Below, piece after piece: positions 21,968 through 33,226 of a stretch of 64,000 nucleotides of DNA. The position numbers were made by a program, and so were the translations under genes. Position 1 is the first letter of the stretch. Each line of letters starts with the position of its first letter. Under the pieces are notes generated by a model, which did no database searches, had not been told where the DNA came from, and worked only from the letters and a program-made list of their open reading frames with translations. Where the stretch lies: contig JAUCBJ010007819.1 of NCBI GenBank assembly GCA_032718475.1, positions 1 to 64,000 on the forward strand. The letters are read 5' to 3'. Source of the DNA: Nemertoderma westbladi. Taxonomy: Eukaryota > Xenacoelomorpha > Nemertodermatida > Nemertodermatidae.

Positions 21968-23640
21968 CACGGCCGAGGAACACCCGGAGGCCGTCGCCCG
22001 CGTCCTCGCAGCCTGCGACACCACCAACGTATCGCTGAACACCGACAAAGTTCAGTACTGCCTCCCCGAGGTCCGGTTCGGGGGCTACCTCGTCAGTCAC
22101 GGGCACTACCGGATCGACCCGGCACTCACCGACGACCTCCGCCACTTCCCGGCCCCAACTAACCGCTGCGAACTCCGTTCCTTCCTGGGCCTCGCCCAAC
22201 AGTTGGAAAACTCGACTCCCGAGATCTCCCAACTCGTCGACCCCCTCCGCAGTCTCAACACGGACAGGGCCGCCTGGGTTTGGCTTCCACAGCACCAGAA
22301 CGCGTTCGAGGCAACCCTTACCATGCTGTCGAGTCCACTATACCTCTCAGGTTTCCACCCCGACAGGCGGACTGAACTACTGACCGGCGCCTCGCACCTC
22401 CACGGCCACGGCTTCCTCCTCCGGCAGTGGGACCCGGCCCCAAACCGATGGCTCACCATCCAGTGCGGCTCCCGAACACTCGCCAAACACGAGGCGAACT
22501 GGTCCGGGATGGCCGAGCTGGAGGCCCTCGGGGCGGCCTGGGCGGCTCATAAATGCCGCTACTTTCTACATGGGCTGAACCACTTCAAACTAGTCACCGA
22601 CTGCAGCCCCTTAATACCCATCCTAAATGACAGGCGACTCGACCAAGTCACTAACGATCGGCTACTAAAGCTGAAGATGGCCCTCTCGCGGTTCAACTTT
22701 ACCGCGCGCCACCAGAAGGGGGCCCGCCACCTCGTCGCCGACGCGTTCTCCCGCTGCCCGCACAAGAAACCCACTTCGGACGACTTCGTCCTCGCAGCCG
22801 AAGATGACAACGACCGCGAGTTTATTGTCTCCGCTGCTCTCGCCGAGTCCATCCCGACGATCGACGACCGCGATGCCCGCCTCCAGGAGATCCGGACAGC
22901 CGGTGCCGTCGACCCGATCTACGTGGCGCTCCTCGCCACGATCCGGGACGGCTGGCCGACGTCCCGCCACAATGTGGCTAACGACGACATGCGGCCCTAC
23001 TTCCAGCACCGCACGGAACTGATGGTCCATGATGGAGTAATCCTTCGTGGGCCGCAGATCTACATCCCGGGGGCGCTCCGGCCCAACACCCTCCGACTGC
23101 TCCATGCCGCCCACCAGGGACTCAATAAAACCCGGGAACGCGCGGCCCGGTCGGTCTGGTGGTCTACGATGTCGAACGACATCGCCGTCGCCATTGAACG
23201 CTGCCAGTCCTGCCAGTCGTCCCTGCCCTCCCATGCACCGGAACCCCTCCAATGGAACCCCGAGGCCACCCGCCCATTCCAGAGGATCCACGCCGACCTG
23301 TTCGTCATCGACAGCACCAACTACATGGTCGCTACCGACGAATATACCGGCTGGCCCACGTTGTTCCTCCTCAGTTCCGATACAACATCCGCTGCCATCA
23401 TCCGTAACCTCCGGCTCCTGTTCCTCGCCACAGCAGTCCCCCTGGAGTTCCACCCAGATGGCGGCCCACAGTTCGTATCCGAGGCCGTGAAGAACTTCCT
23501 CAACAACTGGGGGGTTCACTTAAACCCGTTGTCGCCCCACCTACCCCGCACAAACGGCCACGCCGAAGCCGCCGTCAAGGCGATGAAGCGACTCGTCCGG
23601 GGCGCCAACCACGATGTCGACCTTATAGCCCAGGGTGTGC
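21942..23640 (+). pseudogene. Gypsy RT C-terminus, RNase H and integrase core
   Basis: The frame starts at the catalytic box, which reads VEDVIIHTDT where family members have (Y/F)xDDVI; the first Asp of the pair is Glu. Then come the RT thumb (FGGYLVSHGHYRIDP), RNase H with the LLTGASHLHGHGFLL and LVTDCSPL strands and AHLVADAFSR-like ending (RHLVADAFSRCP), and integrase: an H/C zinc region (CQSCQSSL), HADLFVI (D), HPDGGPQFVS (D), and RTNGHAEAAVK (E). Homology in this frame ends near 23640. Catalytic residues of the integrase are intact; the RT box is altered. Confidence 0.85.
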
Positions 23641-24050
23641 CATGGAGGGCGCTCACCTGCGGAGCTCCTCTACGGACGCAATATCCAGGAAGCTTTGCCC
23701 GCCCACTTCAACTCATTCGACACCAAGTGGAGGAGGAGCTTCCAGGAACTCGACGAGGTTTCCAAACAGACTAAAAGCAACCTCCGCGCAGCCTACGACC
23801 TCCGCACCAGCCCCCTCCATGTCATACCTGTAGGGACACCCGTCCTCGTCCAGGACGCTACCACCAAGCGTTGGACGGGACGAGGCGTGGTCGTCAAGGC
23901 GCTGGCGAACCACGACTACATGGTCCGCCAGGAGAGTGGACGCGTCCTGCGGCGCAACCGCGTCTTCCTCCGCCCACGCACCGCCTCGGAAGGTGGACCA
24001 CCCACTCCCACCCCGATCCTACCCAGCCCTCCCCCGGTCATCCCGCCGAT
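23641..24050 (+). pseudogene. Gypsy integrase C-terminal domain (GPY/F-like)
   Basis: In the frame opening at 23635 the sequence continues integrase with RSPAELLYGR, a basic helical linker and VLVQDATTKRWTGRGVVV...VRQESGRVLRRNRVFLRP, the GPY/F-like module that helps contact DNA. Several residues before RSPAELLYGR seem to be missing relative to the family (the expected short hydrophobic segment), so the frameshift at ~23640 is probably a small deletion. Confidence 0.7.
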
Positions 24051-24506
24051 GAGGTCACATCCCGGTCACAGGCCGATGAGGCATTTCCCCCAATGCTGGC
24101 CGATCTCACTAGCACTCGGAATGTGGGGCGTAAGAGGGGTTACGTTACTGAGTGGAGGCACCAGAAACGGATGCAGCTGGGTAAGAACATCCAGAGAGGA
24201 TGGGAGAGGGTCTGTAAGACCTGCGGCGATAGGATCAAGTGTGTGCCGGGACACACACAGATCAAAGGGAAGTGGTTCTGCCCCAGGAATGTTGATGGGG
24301 AGACGGCTGAGCAGTGGCGCCTCCGACTGCTTGGCCCCCGCCCACCCCCTCCACCCCCCGGTCCAGTGCTTGGCAAGCGTATTTGCAAGACCTGCCACAA
24401 TTATATGCTTGCCGCCACTGGCCATAGCCAATTCAGGGGTAGATGGTTTTGCCCCAACAACAGTGAGGGCGAATCCCTGGAGGAGTGGAAGGCCCGCATG
24501 CATTAA
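24050..24506 (+). pseudogene. Gypsy 3' tail with two C-x2-C-x9-H-x8-C motifs
   Basis: The frame 23871-24506, shifted from the integrase tail, encodes a basic stretch (VGRKRGYVTEWRHQKRMQ) and two copies of a Cys/His module: CKTCGDRIKCVPGH...FCP and CKTCHNYMLAATGH...FCP, each followed by E-x-(2-3)-W. A poly-Pro linker separates them. The module also ends the ORF at 18748-19596. I know similar 'C-x2-C...GH...CP' modules from uncharacterised transposon-linked animal proteins, but not a function. Metal binding is inferred. Confidence 0.6.
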
Positions 24507-24530
24507 CGTACAATAATTCACATAACATAC

Positions 24531-26220
24531 ATTAACAAAATGTGCATTTTATAGGCCTATTATGTATCATTTGGTTCGTATTCATATATATTATAATACT
24601 TGGTATTGTTTATATATTTAAAGTAAATATAGTATTGTTATTATTATTAAAGAAAATGATCTACAAATATTTGATATTATTTTATAAACTTATATAAAAG
24701 TATATGTTTCTAAAATATAATACTACAAGCAGGGAACAACACTAAGGGAATTCTCGAGCAATAGGCTGCCACTGGAGAGCCAAAGGCTCGACAGAGTCTT
24801 ATGAGGAATAAATAATGCAGCCTTTTTAACGGAACTTAGCAAACCAACATAAACACCAAAGTAAAACCTCATAAGATAGCATTATGGTGTACCCCTTGTC
24901 AAGTAGGCACTTTGCTTTGATCTTTTTTAGGTGGATCTTTAAAGGATTTTTCCAGGAGAATGGCGAAAGCTAGAACGATTCTGTTTGCGCGATCTTATAG
25001 ATGTCCCGAGCGCGCACAGCAGAGAAATATTTGGCAAAAATCTGTTAATTAATTAATTAGTAATTAGCGATTAAAGATTTCTAATTGATTTTTCTCGAAA
25101 AGTATTTGGTTTTTCCCCTAGCAACGGTGTTTTTTTTTGTTCATCTCGGTAAGATCTAAAAAAGTTCAGTCATCGCTATGGCCCTCCTATTACTGTTAAT
25201 TAGTACTAATTAGCCGAAAACTAATTAGCGTCGTAACTCAAAAACACTAAGAGCTATGAAAAAACGTAACATCACAAAGTTGTTCGGAATTTTATTCTAC
25301 ACAAAAAAGTCTTTGGCGCCGATGCCGTATCTCCTACCGTTAATTAGTAATTAACTAATTACTTAATTACCTAATTGGCTGGGGGGGCTTTGCCCCCCCC
25401 CCCCCCGTCCCCCAAATCCTTATTCACAAGGTGTACCAAAGCTGTTTACTATTTTACAAATGATAATTACTCTAAAATCTTTTGAATCGAACTAATTAAC
25501 GATTTTACTAATTAGTAAAGTTCCCCAAATTAATTAATAATTTATCCAATCCGGCTGCAATTATTAATACAGCTGATTCATCAGCCTGGTTTGATGAACT
25601 TGATGAAATCATAAAGTCAGTAGTTGCTGTATGCCATTACTGACTAAAACTATATACCAAACACCTCTTGCCGGTAGCTACCTCCACAGTCTGTAGTGAG
25701 CACCGGTGCAGGTATGGTAGGCCTACATGTAGGGCATATATAGTGGAGGTTCTTTTGGCAGATAGGCCCTAGTCAAAACGTTACATCAGATGCCGTATTT
25801 TAGTCAAAACGTACCCTATCTTCATATAGTTGAGTATTGTGAATACAGGAATATCCAAGTACTCCTGTACTTAGTATACCCATCTGCCCATGTACAGTAA
25901 CTGGCTGACAGTTACCCTTAGTTTGTAGGCTATAGATGATTGACATTTCTAGCAATGTTCTTACCGTTTTGGGATTTTACTGGAAGTTGTTTAATACCAT
26001 AGTTTACCCCAAAAAAACTAAAATTACCCAAATCGCACCAAATCAAAATAAATCTTATAACAGCAACACGGGCTATCTGACGATATGGATTAGATCAATG
26101 TAGCGGATAGTGACCATTGAAGGGCTTCTTATGCATGCAAAGGAAAATATGATCAGACCCACACAGTCAGACCTGATCTTTTTCTGATCAAATACCGGTA
26201 GGTGACTTTGCTGATATGCA
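24531..26220. other. Noncoding AT-rich intergenic region
   Basis: No gene recognised. It contains TTAATTAATTAG-type low complexity (25045-25560) and a GC-rich island with runs of G and C (25381-25407) that can fold on itself (GGGGGGGC...GCCCCCC). Confidence 0.5.
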
Positions 26221-26227
26221 GTAACAT

Positions 26228-26510
26228 TTTACGGTACAATTGATGCGAAAATGTTTTGGCCAGTACTCTGAACCTTCCATTGGGGTCCCAGGTCACGCGC
26301 CGACCGTGGTCACTGTATCTGGCACCTGATTGGCTATAATATTCAAACGCTGAAAACTTACCTAGGCCTTGACAATTAGTGATAAGATTTTATGTGAATA
26401 TGTTTTGGATGGTATTCTGAATCTTGCGTTGAGGTCCCAAGTCACCCCCATACCGTGGTCATCAGATACGGCGCCTGATTGGCTAATTCTTTGAACGACG
26501 ATAACTCGAG
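26228..26510 (+). repeat. Diverged ~155-bp tandem duplication
   Basis: Two copies, about 26228-26350 and 26383-26500, share 'atgttttgg', 'gtcccargtcac', 'ccgtggtca' and 'cctgattggcta' in the same order and spacing, with many substitutions between them. No coding frame. Function unknown. Confidence 0.65.
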
Positions 26511-26594
26511 TTTGCTTCACTTTGGGATGAAGTTTGAAGGCTAGGAATATTCATCGGATGATTCCCCAACTCACTGATGATGTTTCATAGCTGT

Positions 26595-27085
26595 GACGAT
26601 GAGTTTATCTGGTGCATCAACTCTGCATACGAATTATCGAGCATGGCAATGAGTTTAACCACTGCGTCAACTCAGCGTACGAATTATCCTCCGTGTCAAT
26701 GAGTTTAACCGCTGCATCGACGCCGTGTACGAATTATCCTCCGTGGAAATGAGTTTAACCGCTGCGTCGATGCCGTGTACGAATTATCCTCCGTGTGAAT
26801 GAGTTTAACCCCTGCGTCGACCCTGCGTACGAATTATCCTCCGTGAAAATGAGTTTAACCACTGCAACGACACCGCGTACAAACTATCCTCCGCGACAAT
26901 GAGTTTAACCGCTGCGACGACGCCGAGTATGAATTATTGATCGTGGCAATGAGTTTAACCACTGCGACGACGCCGCATACGAATTATTGATCGTGGAAAT
27001 GAGTTTAACCGCTGTGACGACGACGCGTACGAATTATTGATCGTGGAAATGAGTTTAACCACTGCATCGACTACACGACACGTAC
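26595..27085 (+). repeat. 50-bp minisatellite, about ten copies
   Basis: 'gagtttaacc' starts at 26651, 26701, 26751, 26801, 26851, 26901, 26951, 27001 and 27051, an exact 50-base period, with a diverged copy at 26601. The unit also carries 'cgtacgaattatc' and a CpG-rich 'gctgcgtcgacgcc' segment. No indels in eight steps although many substitutions are present. No spacer structure, so it is not a CRISPR. Confidence 0.95.
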
Positions 27086-27089
27086 AAAT

Positions 27090-28394
27090 TATTGACTGCG
27101 CCTACGAATTTTATTGCTGGGACAACTTTACGAATGAAATATTATCCTTGGCCACTAATGCAATAAATTAATATATAGTAATAATTTTTGCAATTTACGT
27201 AATTTACGTTTTGTAATTTTCAACAAATTTAAATTAAATTTATATTACTGTAATGTTTTTGTTTTGTAATAATTTATTGCAATAAATGCCAATTAATCTC
27301 AATTTACTTCTTAGTTCAACCTCTTACCTAGATATAACTACTAAAGTTAAATAAGAAACACAATTATGTGCTTATCATCCCCACGGGATATATGTATTGG
27401 TTTTTTTATTGGTATTATTGGTATTGTTTACACATATTTTTTGGTAATTTTTTATTACCGGTATATATATAATTGTTCATTAAATTTTCTGTGTAAACGC
27501 TACGCCGACAACCACTGCTAACAATGGGAAGTATGAAAATGTATCCTGAGTTCGCGACTCTTGTTTATTGTTTTGGTTAGAATAATCTTACACTGTAACC
27601 GATTAATTTGTTTTAACAATGGTTGTCGGCGTTGGTTGTCGGTTGTCGGCATTTTTACACCCTTTAATTTTGCAGTTGTGTATTACAACAGGGCGATTTC
27701 CAGTCATTTTAATTTTACCAACCCCAACCCCCCCCCCCCCCCCCACCCCGGTACAGGTACCAACCCCCCCCCCCCCCCCCCCCCCCCCCGGTACGGGTAC
27801 AACCCCCCCCTCCCGTCAGCCTTACCATATCTCTATTGTACGCTTTTACTGTAATGCATGAATGAATGCACGCCCCACTGCCATATTTTTAACAGTCTTT
27901 TCATGCCCGTATTCAGTTATATACCGGTATGAATAACCGGAGTAGTAAAATTAGAACTAATTAGTTAAATGGATTACAGTTGTTTTTTTTATTAGTTTTA
28001 GTTTTATTATGATTGTGTTCTTTATTATTGAAATTTTTTTAAATAATAATATTATTACAGAAATAATATTGTGTTGCAAGGCTGCTTGAGAGGTTGTGCG
28101 TAACTAGAATTGAAATCCGGAAATTATTTGACAGTTAGTCCTGTATATAGTTTGCTAAGTTCATTTCACTGGGCCGTGTTATGTTGTAACTGTTGTGTTG
28201 GTATAATGACTTTGTAACAAAAATTAATGTTTATAAATGATCGCAAAAACCAACTATGTGTTTATTGGATTTGAAAAATTAATGTAATTTAAAACATTAA
28301 GGAAAAGGCTACCCTTCCACCCCCCCCCCCCCCCCCCCCTTGCCACAGCTGTAGTATTGGGTTATCCCGACCGTTCCACCCCCAACCCCAGCCC
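27090..28394. other. Noncoding, with long poly-C tracts
   Basis: AT-rich sequence without a gene. Poly-C runs lie at ~27728-27744, 27765-27789 and 28319-28339; the first two are separated by 'ccggtacaggtac', itself echoed as 'ccggtacgggtac'. Proline-rich open frames at 27561-27861 are produced by these runs. Confidence 0.5.
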
Positions 28395-31242
28395 TACTAC
28401 TAGGATCGGCATGCTGCATTGCAGCTGCATTTTTAAGAATGCTGTGCCGGCTTGTCAACAAAATTGCACCGCCACAACTCCCTATCACCCATGACATTTG
28501 CTAGATCATCCGCATCTTCAAGGCCAGTGTCCTTTAAGATGCGTCTCAAAAAAGTCATGGGCTGTCCACCATGCTTATTCACTCCATGAGGCTGCCAAAG
28601 TACAAGATTATGCACTGGCTGGTCCTCACAGCGAAAGCAATGTCCTGCAAAGCGGAGGCGATTTTGTTCTAGTGTCAAGCTTGGGGGAACCAATGAGACA
28701 CCTCCAATGTTATATAGTGTCTGGTTGGAGATGTGTGCATTGTACTTCACACAATGAACCCGGCGTAGCATTCTTGTGAATGTGCCATCCAGAGATTTGG
28801 TGTCCTCAGCAGTTAGAGACCAGCATGGACTCCCGTAGAGGAGTACTGAAACTACTGCTGCTCTAAATAATCGGACCTTAAGTTTCCGATTAATTCTCGG
28901 TGACTTCCAAATCCTGGAAAGCCTATTCAAGGCTGCCCATGCCTTTCCCTTACGTATTCGAAGGTCCTCACCTGACTTCCGGATCCATGATCCCAGGTAA
29001 CAGAAGTCGTCCACATGCTCAAGCATACCATCCTTTGAGCTTATGCTCATCCGATCAGAGACTTGCTGAGGACTTTCCAAGTTAACTGTCAAAATTTTGG
29101 TCTTTCTGGAGTTAATAAAAAGACCAACACTAGAAGCAGCATGTTCTAATGAGCTGAGGAGCCGTTGGGCTCCCTCTAATGATTCTGAGAGTACTCCTAA
29201 GTCATCAGCAAAGTCTAGATCAGTTAGGTACTTGGCAGGATTTCCTCGACTTCTGGAGCCAGTAGGTGGAGTTATCATCACCCCATCATCATTATGATGA
29301 TCTAAGGACATGCGTAGAACATAGTCAACCACAATAATGAACAAGAATGGTGCAAGTGTGTCTCCTTGGAGGACGCCCCATAACACTTCAAATGGTTCTG
29401 TGTCACCGTCAACAGTAGACACAAATGTTGTCGAACCATCGTATACTGATCTGATTGCCGCAATAATTTCATCAGGAATCCCATATAATGAAAGTATGCT
29501 GAACATACGTGAGCGAGAGACTGAATCAAAGGCCTTGAAGAAGTCAACAAAGATAACAGCCAGATGCCTGTCTTTCTTTTTTGATAATTCTTCAATTATC
29601 CTTCTAAGTGCCAAAATGGGCTCCATGGTCCCACGACCTTTACGGAACCCATTCTGATTTCCACGGAGCAGTCTCTCAATGGGATCCCTGATGCGATTTA
29701 ATAGAATCCTATTGTATAGCTTTGCAGCAATCGAGATCAATGAGATTCCCCGAAAAGAACCATAGAGTGTTAGGTTGCCCTTCTTGGGAACTGGCACCAA
29801 CTTATTTGTTTTCATTTCTTGTGGAACTCTTGTTGTTCGGTACATGTCTACTATGATGGGATAGATGAGCTTTAAACACTCAGGTATTTTAAAGACCTCA
29901 GGGGGAACACCATCTACTCCACTGGTACGATTGGTCTTAATGCTCTTTGCAGCAGCCTTCACTTCTGCAAAGGAGATATCGCCAATGGGAATATCTGGGA
30001 GTACAGACTCAGACACTTTTACTTCTATAAAGTTATCAGGCAATACCCTGTCATTATTGAGGAGCTTTTCAAAGTGGGCTTTCCAACCATTGAGGCGATC
30101 GGCTGGTGATTCAGCCTTAACCTTGGTGGTTGGTTGGCTTTTCCGCCCAGTAAGCAAATTGATCGATTTCCATGCCTGGGATGATTGCCTGCTGTCGTCA
30201 GCATCATTGATGGCATCAACCTGTTGGTTTATTAGCTCCTGTAGATTAACAGAGTACTGCCTGTTCAGGGACCTAGATGCAGCCTTAACTGCATTCTTGG
30301 CCGCTGTAGTCTGTTTGAGTCGGGACTCTTTCTGCGTGCGCCTTATGAAGGTCATTTCGGCACTTCTGAATTTTGTTGTCAGTCCAGGGGGCCCTTTTCC
30401 TGTTTCGAGGGTATACATACAGGAACTGTTTCCGCAGCTGCTAACTTAACTGCTTCTGTAAAGGCAGTATAGCCCTCACAGTGATCTGCCGCCTCAGAGG
30501 CAAGAGCCTCATACCTGTTGCTCAGCTGTAATGTGAAGCTGGATCTCACACTTGGCTGTTGCAACAGAGAGGACCAGTCATGCCGCGGCAAGGCAGATTT
30601 CGTTGTTCTGCTAGCACGCAGACTAAGTCTTACCTTGGCCACAATAAGGCGGTGATCACTGGAGAAGGGTCGAAGTGTAAATGCATTACAGTCTTGTATA
30701 GAGCTCCTGTATTTCCTACGAAACAGAATATGGTCTATCTGGGACTTGTGACCACTGGGTCCACTATGAGTCCATAGCTTTCCAGTTCGCTTCTTGAACT
30801 GGGTTCCAGCCGAAAACAATCCATTTCCAGAGATAAAATCTTGAAGATGGACAGAATTTCGGTTAACACTATTGCTATAGACCCAGGGCGATGTAGGTGA
30901 TTGATGCAGACTTGCATTAAAGTCTCCCAGGAATGTTAAGAATGCATGCTGATCCACTCCATCAGTAGCTGCTTGTAGATTGTGGTAGAAATTTTCCACC
31001 TCCTCTACAGGGGCAACACTAGTTGGAGAGTAGCACACAATCAGAACCACCTTAGGAAACTTCTTAGCCAGTCTTCCAGAACATGAGAAGTGGCAACGGA
31101 TGATGCGGTTAGAGATTTGGTCTATTTTGTCCAATGCTGCATGTGCAGTTGGATTCATCAATAGACCAATTCCACCATTGCCACTATCCTGCTGACGCAA
31201 GGGCGAGTCGCCAACCGCCCCCATGTCCTTAATCAGAACCTC
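28395..31242 (-). mobile_element. RTE-like LINE copy A, 5'-truncated
   Basis: Nearly identical to copy B (33566-36414) read in the opposite direction. The 3' end carries the motif 'atgcagctgcaatgc' and a short TAG tail ('ctactacta' on the plus strand at ~28394). The 5' end is cut at 31242, inside the endonuclease domain, as is usual for LINE insertions. Bordering sequences at 28367-28400 and 31273-31305 resemble each other ('ccgacc.ttcca.ccccaacc') and may be an imperfect target-site duplication, although both are low complexity. Confidence 0.9.
28433..31224 (-). pseudogene. Copy A ORF: APE endonuclease and RT, split by a 4-bp insertion
   Basis: Frames 31224-30379 (endonuclease, missing the first ~90 residues) and 30418-28433 (RT). 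Compared with copy B, four extra bases ('atac' duplication at ~30413-30420) break the frame between the two domains. Endonuclease motifs FLGDFNASL and SSDHRLIVA are visible; RT motifs FVDFFKAFDSV and FADDLGVLS are intact. The C-terminal segment ends DRELWRCNF. Not translatable as a whole, so inactive. Confidence 0.9.
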
Positions 31243-31345
31243 TAAGGTTATGGCTATGGTTAAGGGTCACCACCGACCCTTCCAGCCCCAACCAGCCCCT
31301 CCTACACCCCCCCCCCCCCCCCCCCACAGTGGGGCTGCGAACCAA
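31243..31345. other. CCA-rich stretch with poly-C run beside copy A
   Basis: Low-complexity pyrimidine-rich sequence ending in a C-run at ~31308-31325. It separates the truncated end of LINE copy A from the foldback element. Confidence 0.5.
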
Positions 31346-32503
31346 CTTTTTATAAAAGAAAAATGCCCGGCCAAATTGATTTCATTTCTTGGGGCATTTC
31401 AACGCCCTGATTCCAAAAATAATATTTTCAAAATCTTTTGCCGGTGTCTTTTTCTTAAGATTACTAAATAAATTAGTAATGCTATTTATAATAATGCTAT
31501 ATATATTATAAAAAAATGCCTTTTAAAATCACTTTTAATCAACCTGGTTTCGAATCTGTTAATTTTATAATATTTCGTCAGTGTCTTTTAGAGTAATAAT
31601 ATTCTAAAATAATATTAAATTTATTAATATTATATAGCAGAACTGCCTAATACTCAATTGTAGTGAATATCAACTTCTCTTACTCCTATTGCACTGATAT
31701 TAGTATCATTCGAACCGCAATGGTCAATTTAGTGGGTGTTGACATCATTCTCGAGATATCGGTCAAATTGTGAGCACTGGCTTAATCTAAATTACACTAG
31801 GTAAGCTATTTAATGCAATATATCACCATATCACTAAAAATCAGACTTCGACATAAATAACAGACTTAGGGAATATGCTTATTTGAACCGCAATGGTCGA
31901 ATTAGTAGTTGTAGACTCCATCAAAACAATAGTAGTATAAAAAATTGATATTTTTTGTGATATTGTGATATATTGATAATGAATTGCTGAAGTTATGTGC
32001 TCATTTATGTGAATCGCGCTCACATTTTGACCGATATCTCGAGAAGCAATAACTCGACCATTGTTTTGATGGTGTCTACCCCCACTAAATCGACCATTGC
32101 GGTTTGAATGATACTAATATCAATGCAATAGCAGTACGGTAAGTTGACTTCACTACAATTGATTATATTAGCCAGTTTGCTAATATAATATTAATATTAT
32201 TTAATATTTAATTTATTTAATTACTCTAAAAGACACCGACGAAATATTATAAAATTAACAGATTCAAAATCAGGTTGATTGAAATTCTCGATAAATGCTA
32301 TAATTTGGTCTGGGCATTTTTTATAATATATATAGCATTATTATAAATAGTATTACTAATTTATTTAGTAATTTTAAGAAAAAGACACGAGCAAAAGATT
32401 TTAAAAATATCAGGGTCGGAACCAGGGTGTTGAAGTATACCAAAAAATGAAATCAGTTAGTTTGGGCATTTTTATTTTATAAAACGTTGTGTTAAAACTA
32501 GCG
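31346..32503. mobile_element. 1.15-kb foldback (long inverted repeat) element
   Basis: The outer ~310 bases (31346-31655) pair with the reverse complement of ~32190-32503 at roughly 80% by eye: for example 'aaaatgccc', 'gatttcatttyttgg', 'aaaatcttttg' and 'gtgtctttttcttaa' recur in reversed order. The inner parts pair too ('gaaccgcaatggtc' at 31708 with 'gaccattgcggttt' at 32091; 'caatatatcac' at ~31817 with 'gtgatatattg' at ~31967). The whole segment is therefore one long imperfect palindrome centred near 31.9 kb. No transposase ORF. It looks like a non-autonomous foldback or MITE-type DNA element. Confidence 0.8.
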
Positions 32504-32559
32504 CGACCCCTATACTAACAGCAGAACTGTTGAACAGACAAATACCTGTATACTTCTCT

Positions 32560-33226
32560 GTTAACCTAATGAGTTCCCGCCTAACCAATAAGACTGAAAG
32601 ACTGCTCTACTGTTAAATAGAGGTGATCAGGAGCGTGCTATCACTAATGTAGGGCTACCAGGTCAGGTATTCTAGGTCATTGATCAAGAAAACTTGCCAC
32701 CTCCATGCAGCATAAAGGAGGTGCCACCTGTAGCTGCATAGACCCTCTTACTAGGGCAAATCTGGTCCTGTAACTAGGACCCCCTTCGTTCTGGGATAAG
32801 GACGCCCTTGGTCCTGGATTAAGGACCCATATACTTGGCTGCAGGGGTATATGGCCTGACCAGGCAGATGGTGATCTACCAATGGCTGGTTAGGAGTAGA
32901 GTGTTCTCATGTCCACTCTGAGGGCACTTCACTGCGACCTGCACCTGGCAGCAAGGGTACAGGGCATGACCCAGCAGATGAGCTGCAACAGCCAATGGTG
33001 GGTCATGTACGCCAGAGTAGATATGGGTGATGGGCCTCATATCTGACTCCATTGCGACACCCACCCTGTGGAATGGCAAACCAGGGTGTGGTATTTGCCC
33101 CGAGAGCTGACTCGGCAAAAAAGCACCCCCCAACCCCCACTATGGATTACATTAGCAATGCGGAGGTCCGGCCACTAGAGGCCAGTGGAATTACCGGACA
33201 CAATCGGCCTCACAGGCGTCAGTTAA
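32560..33226 (+). other. Probable 5' leader of LINE copy B
   Basis: Directly upstream of the copy B ORF and GC-richer than the foldback element before it. Two diverged copies of a ~115-base unit are present (for example 'ggctgcaggggtatatggcctgacc' at ~32838 matches 'ggcagcaagggtacagggcatgacc' at ~32948, quoted here in pieces: 'ggc.gca.gggta' and 'tgacc.agcagatg'). Such repeats are common in LINE 5' UTRs. It contains a CT/AG-rich run of 'ggacc' motifs at 32763-32830. The 5' boundary of the element is not fixed. Confidence 0.5.

Larger units (their letters stand above)
19600..24530 (+). mobile_element. Ty3/Gypsy LTR retrotransposon, multiply frameshifted
   Basis: The order is gag, zinc knuckle, protease, RT, RNase H, integrase and a GPY/F-like tail, that is integrase after RNase H as in Ty3/Gypsy. 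It is GC-rich, unlike the AT-rich flanks. At least five frame changes split the coding region (~20530, ~20860, ~21935, ~23640, ~24040). A possible primer-binding site (tggcgcagtg) is at 19720. I did not find convincing LTRs: 19620-19715 and 24550-24620 share only a weak 'taggccta...ttggtt.gt' pattern. Confidence 0.8.

Noticed and set aside
26595-27085. Regular repeats resembling a CRISPR array
   Set aside because: The units are directly contiguous at 50 bases with no unique spacers, and the context is an animal genome full of retrotransposons.
27561-27861. Proline-rich open frames
   Set aside because: Produced by poly-C runs; no conserved features.
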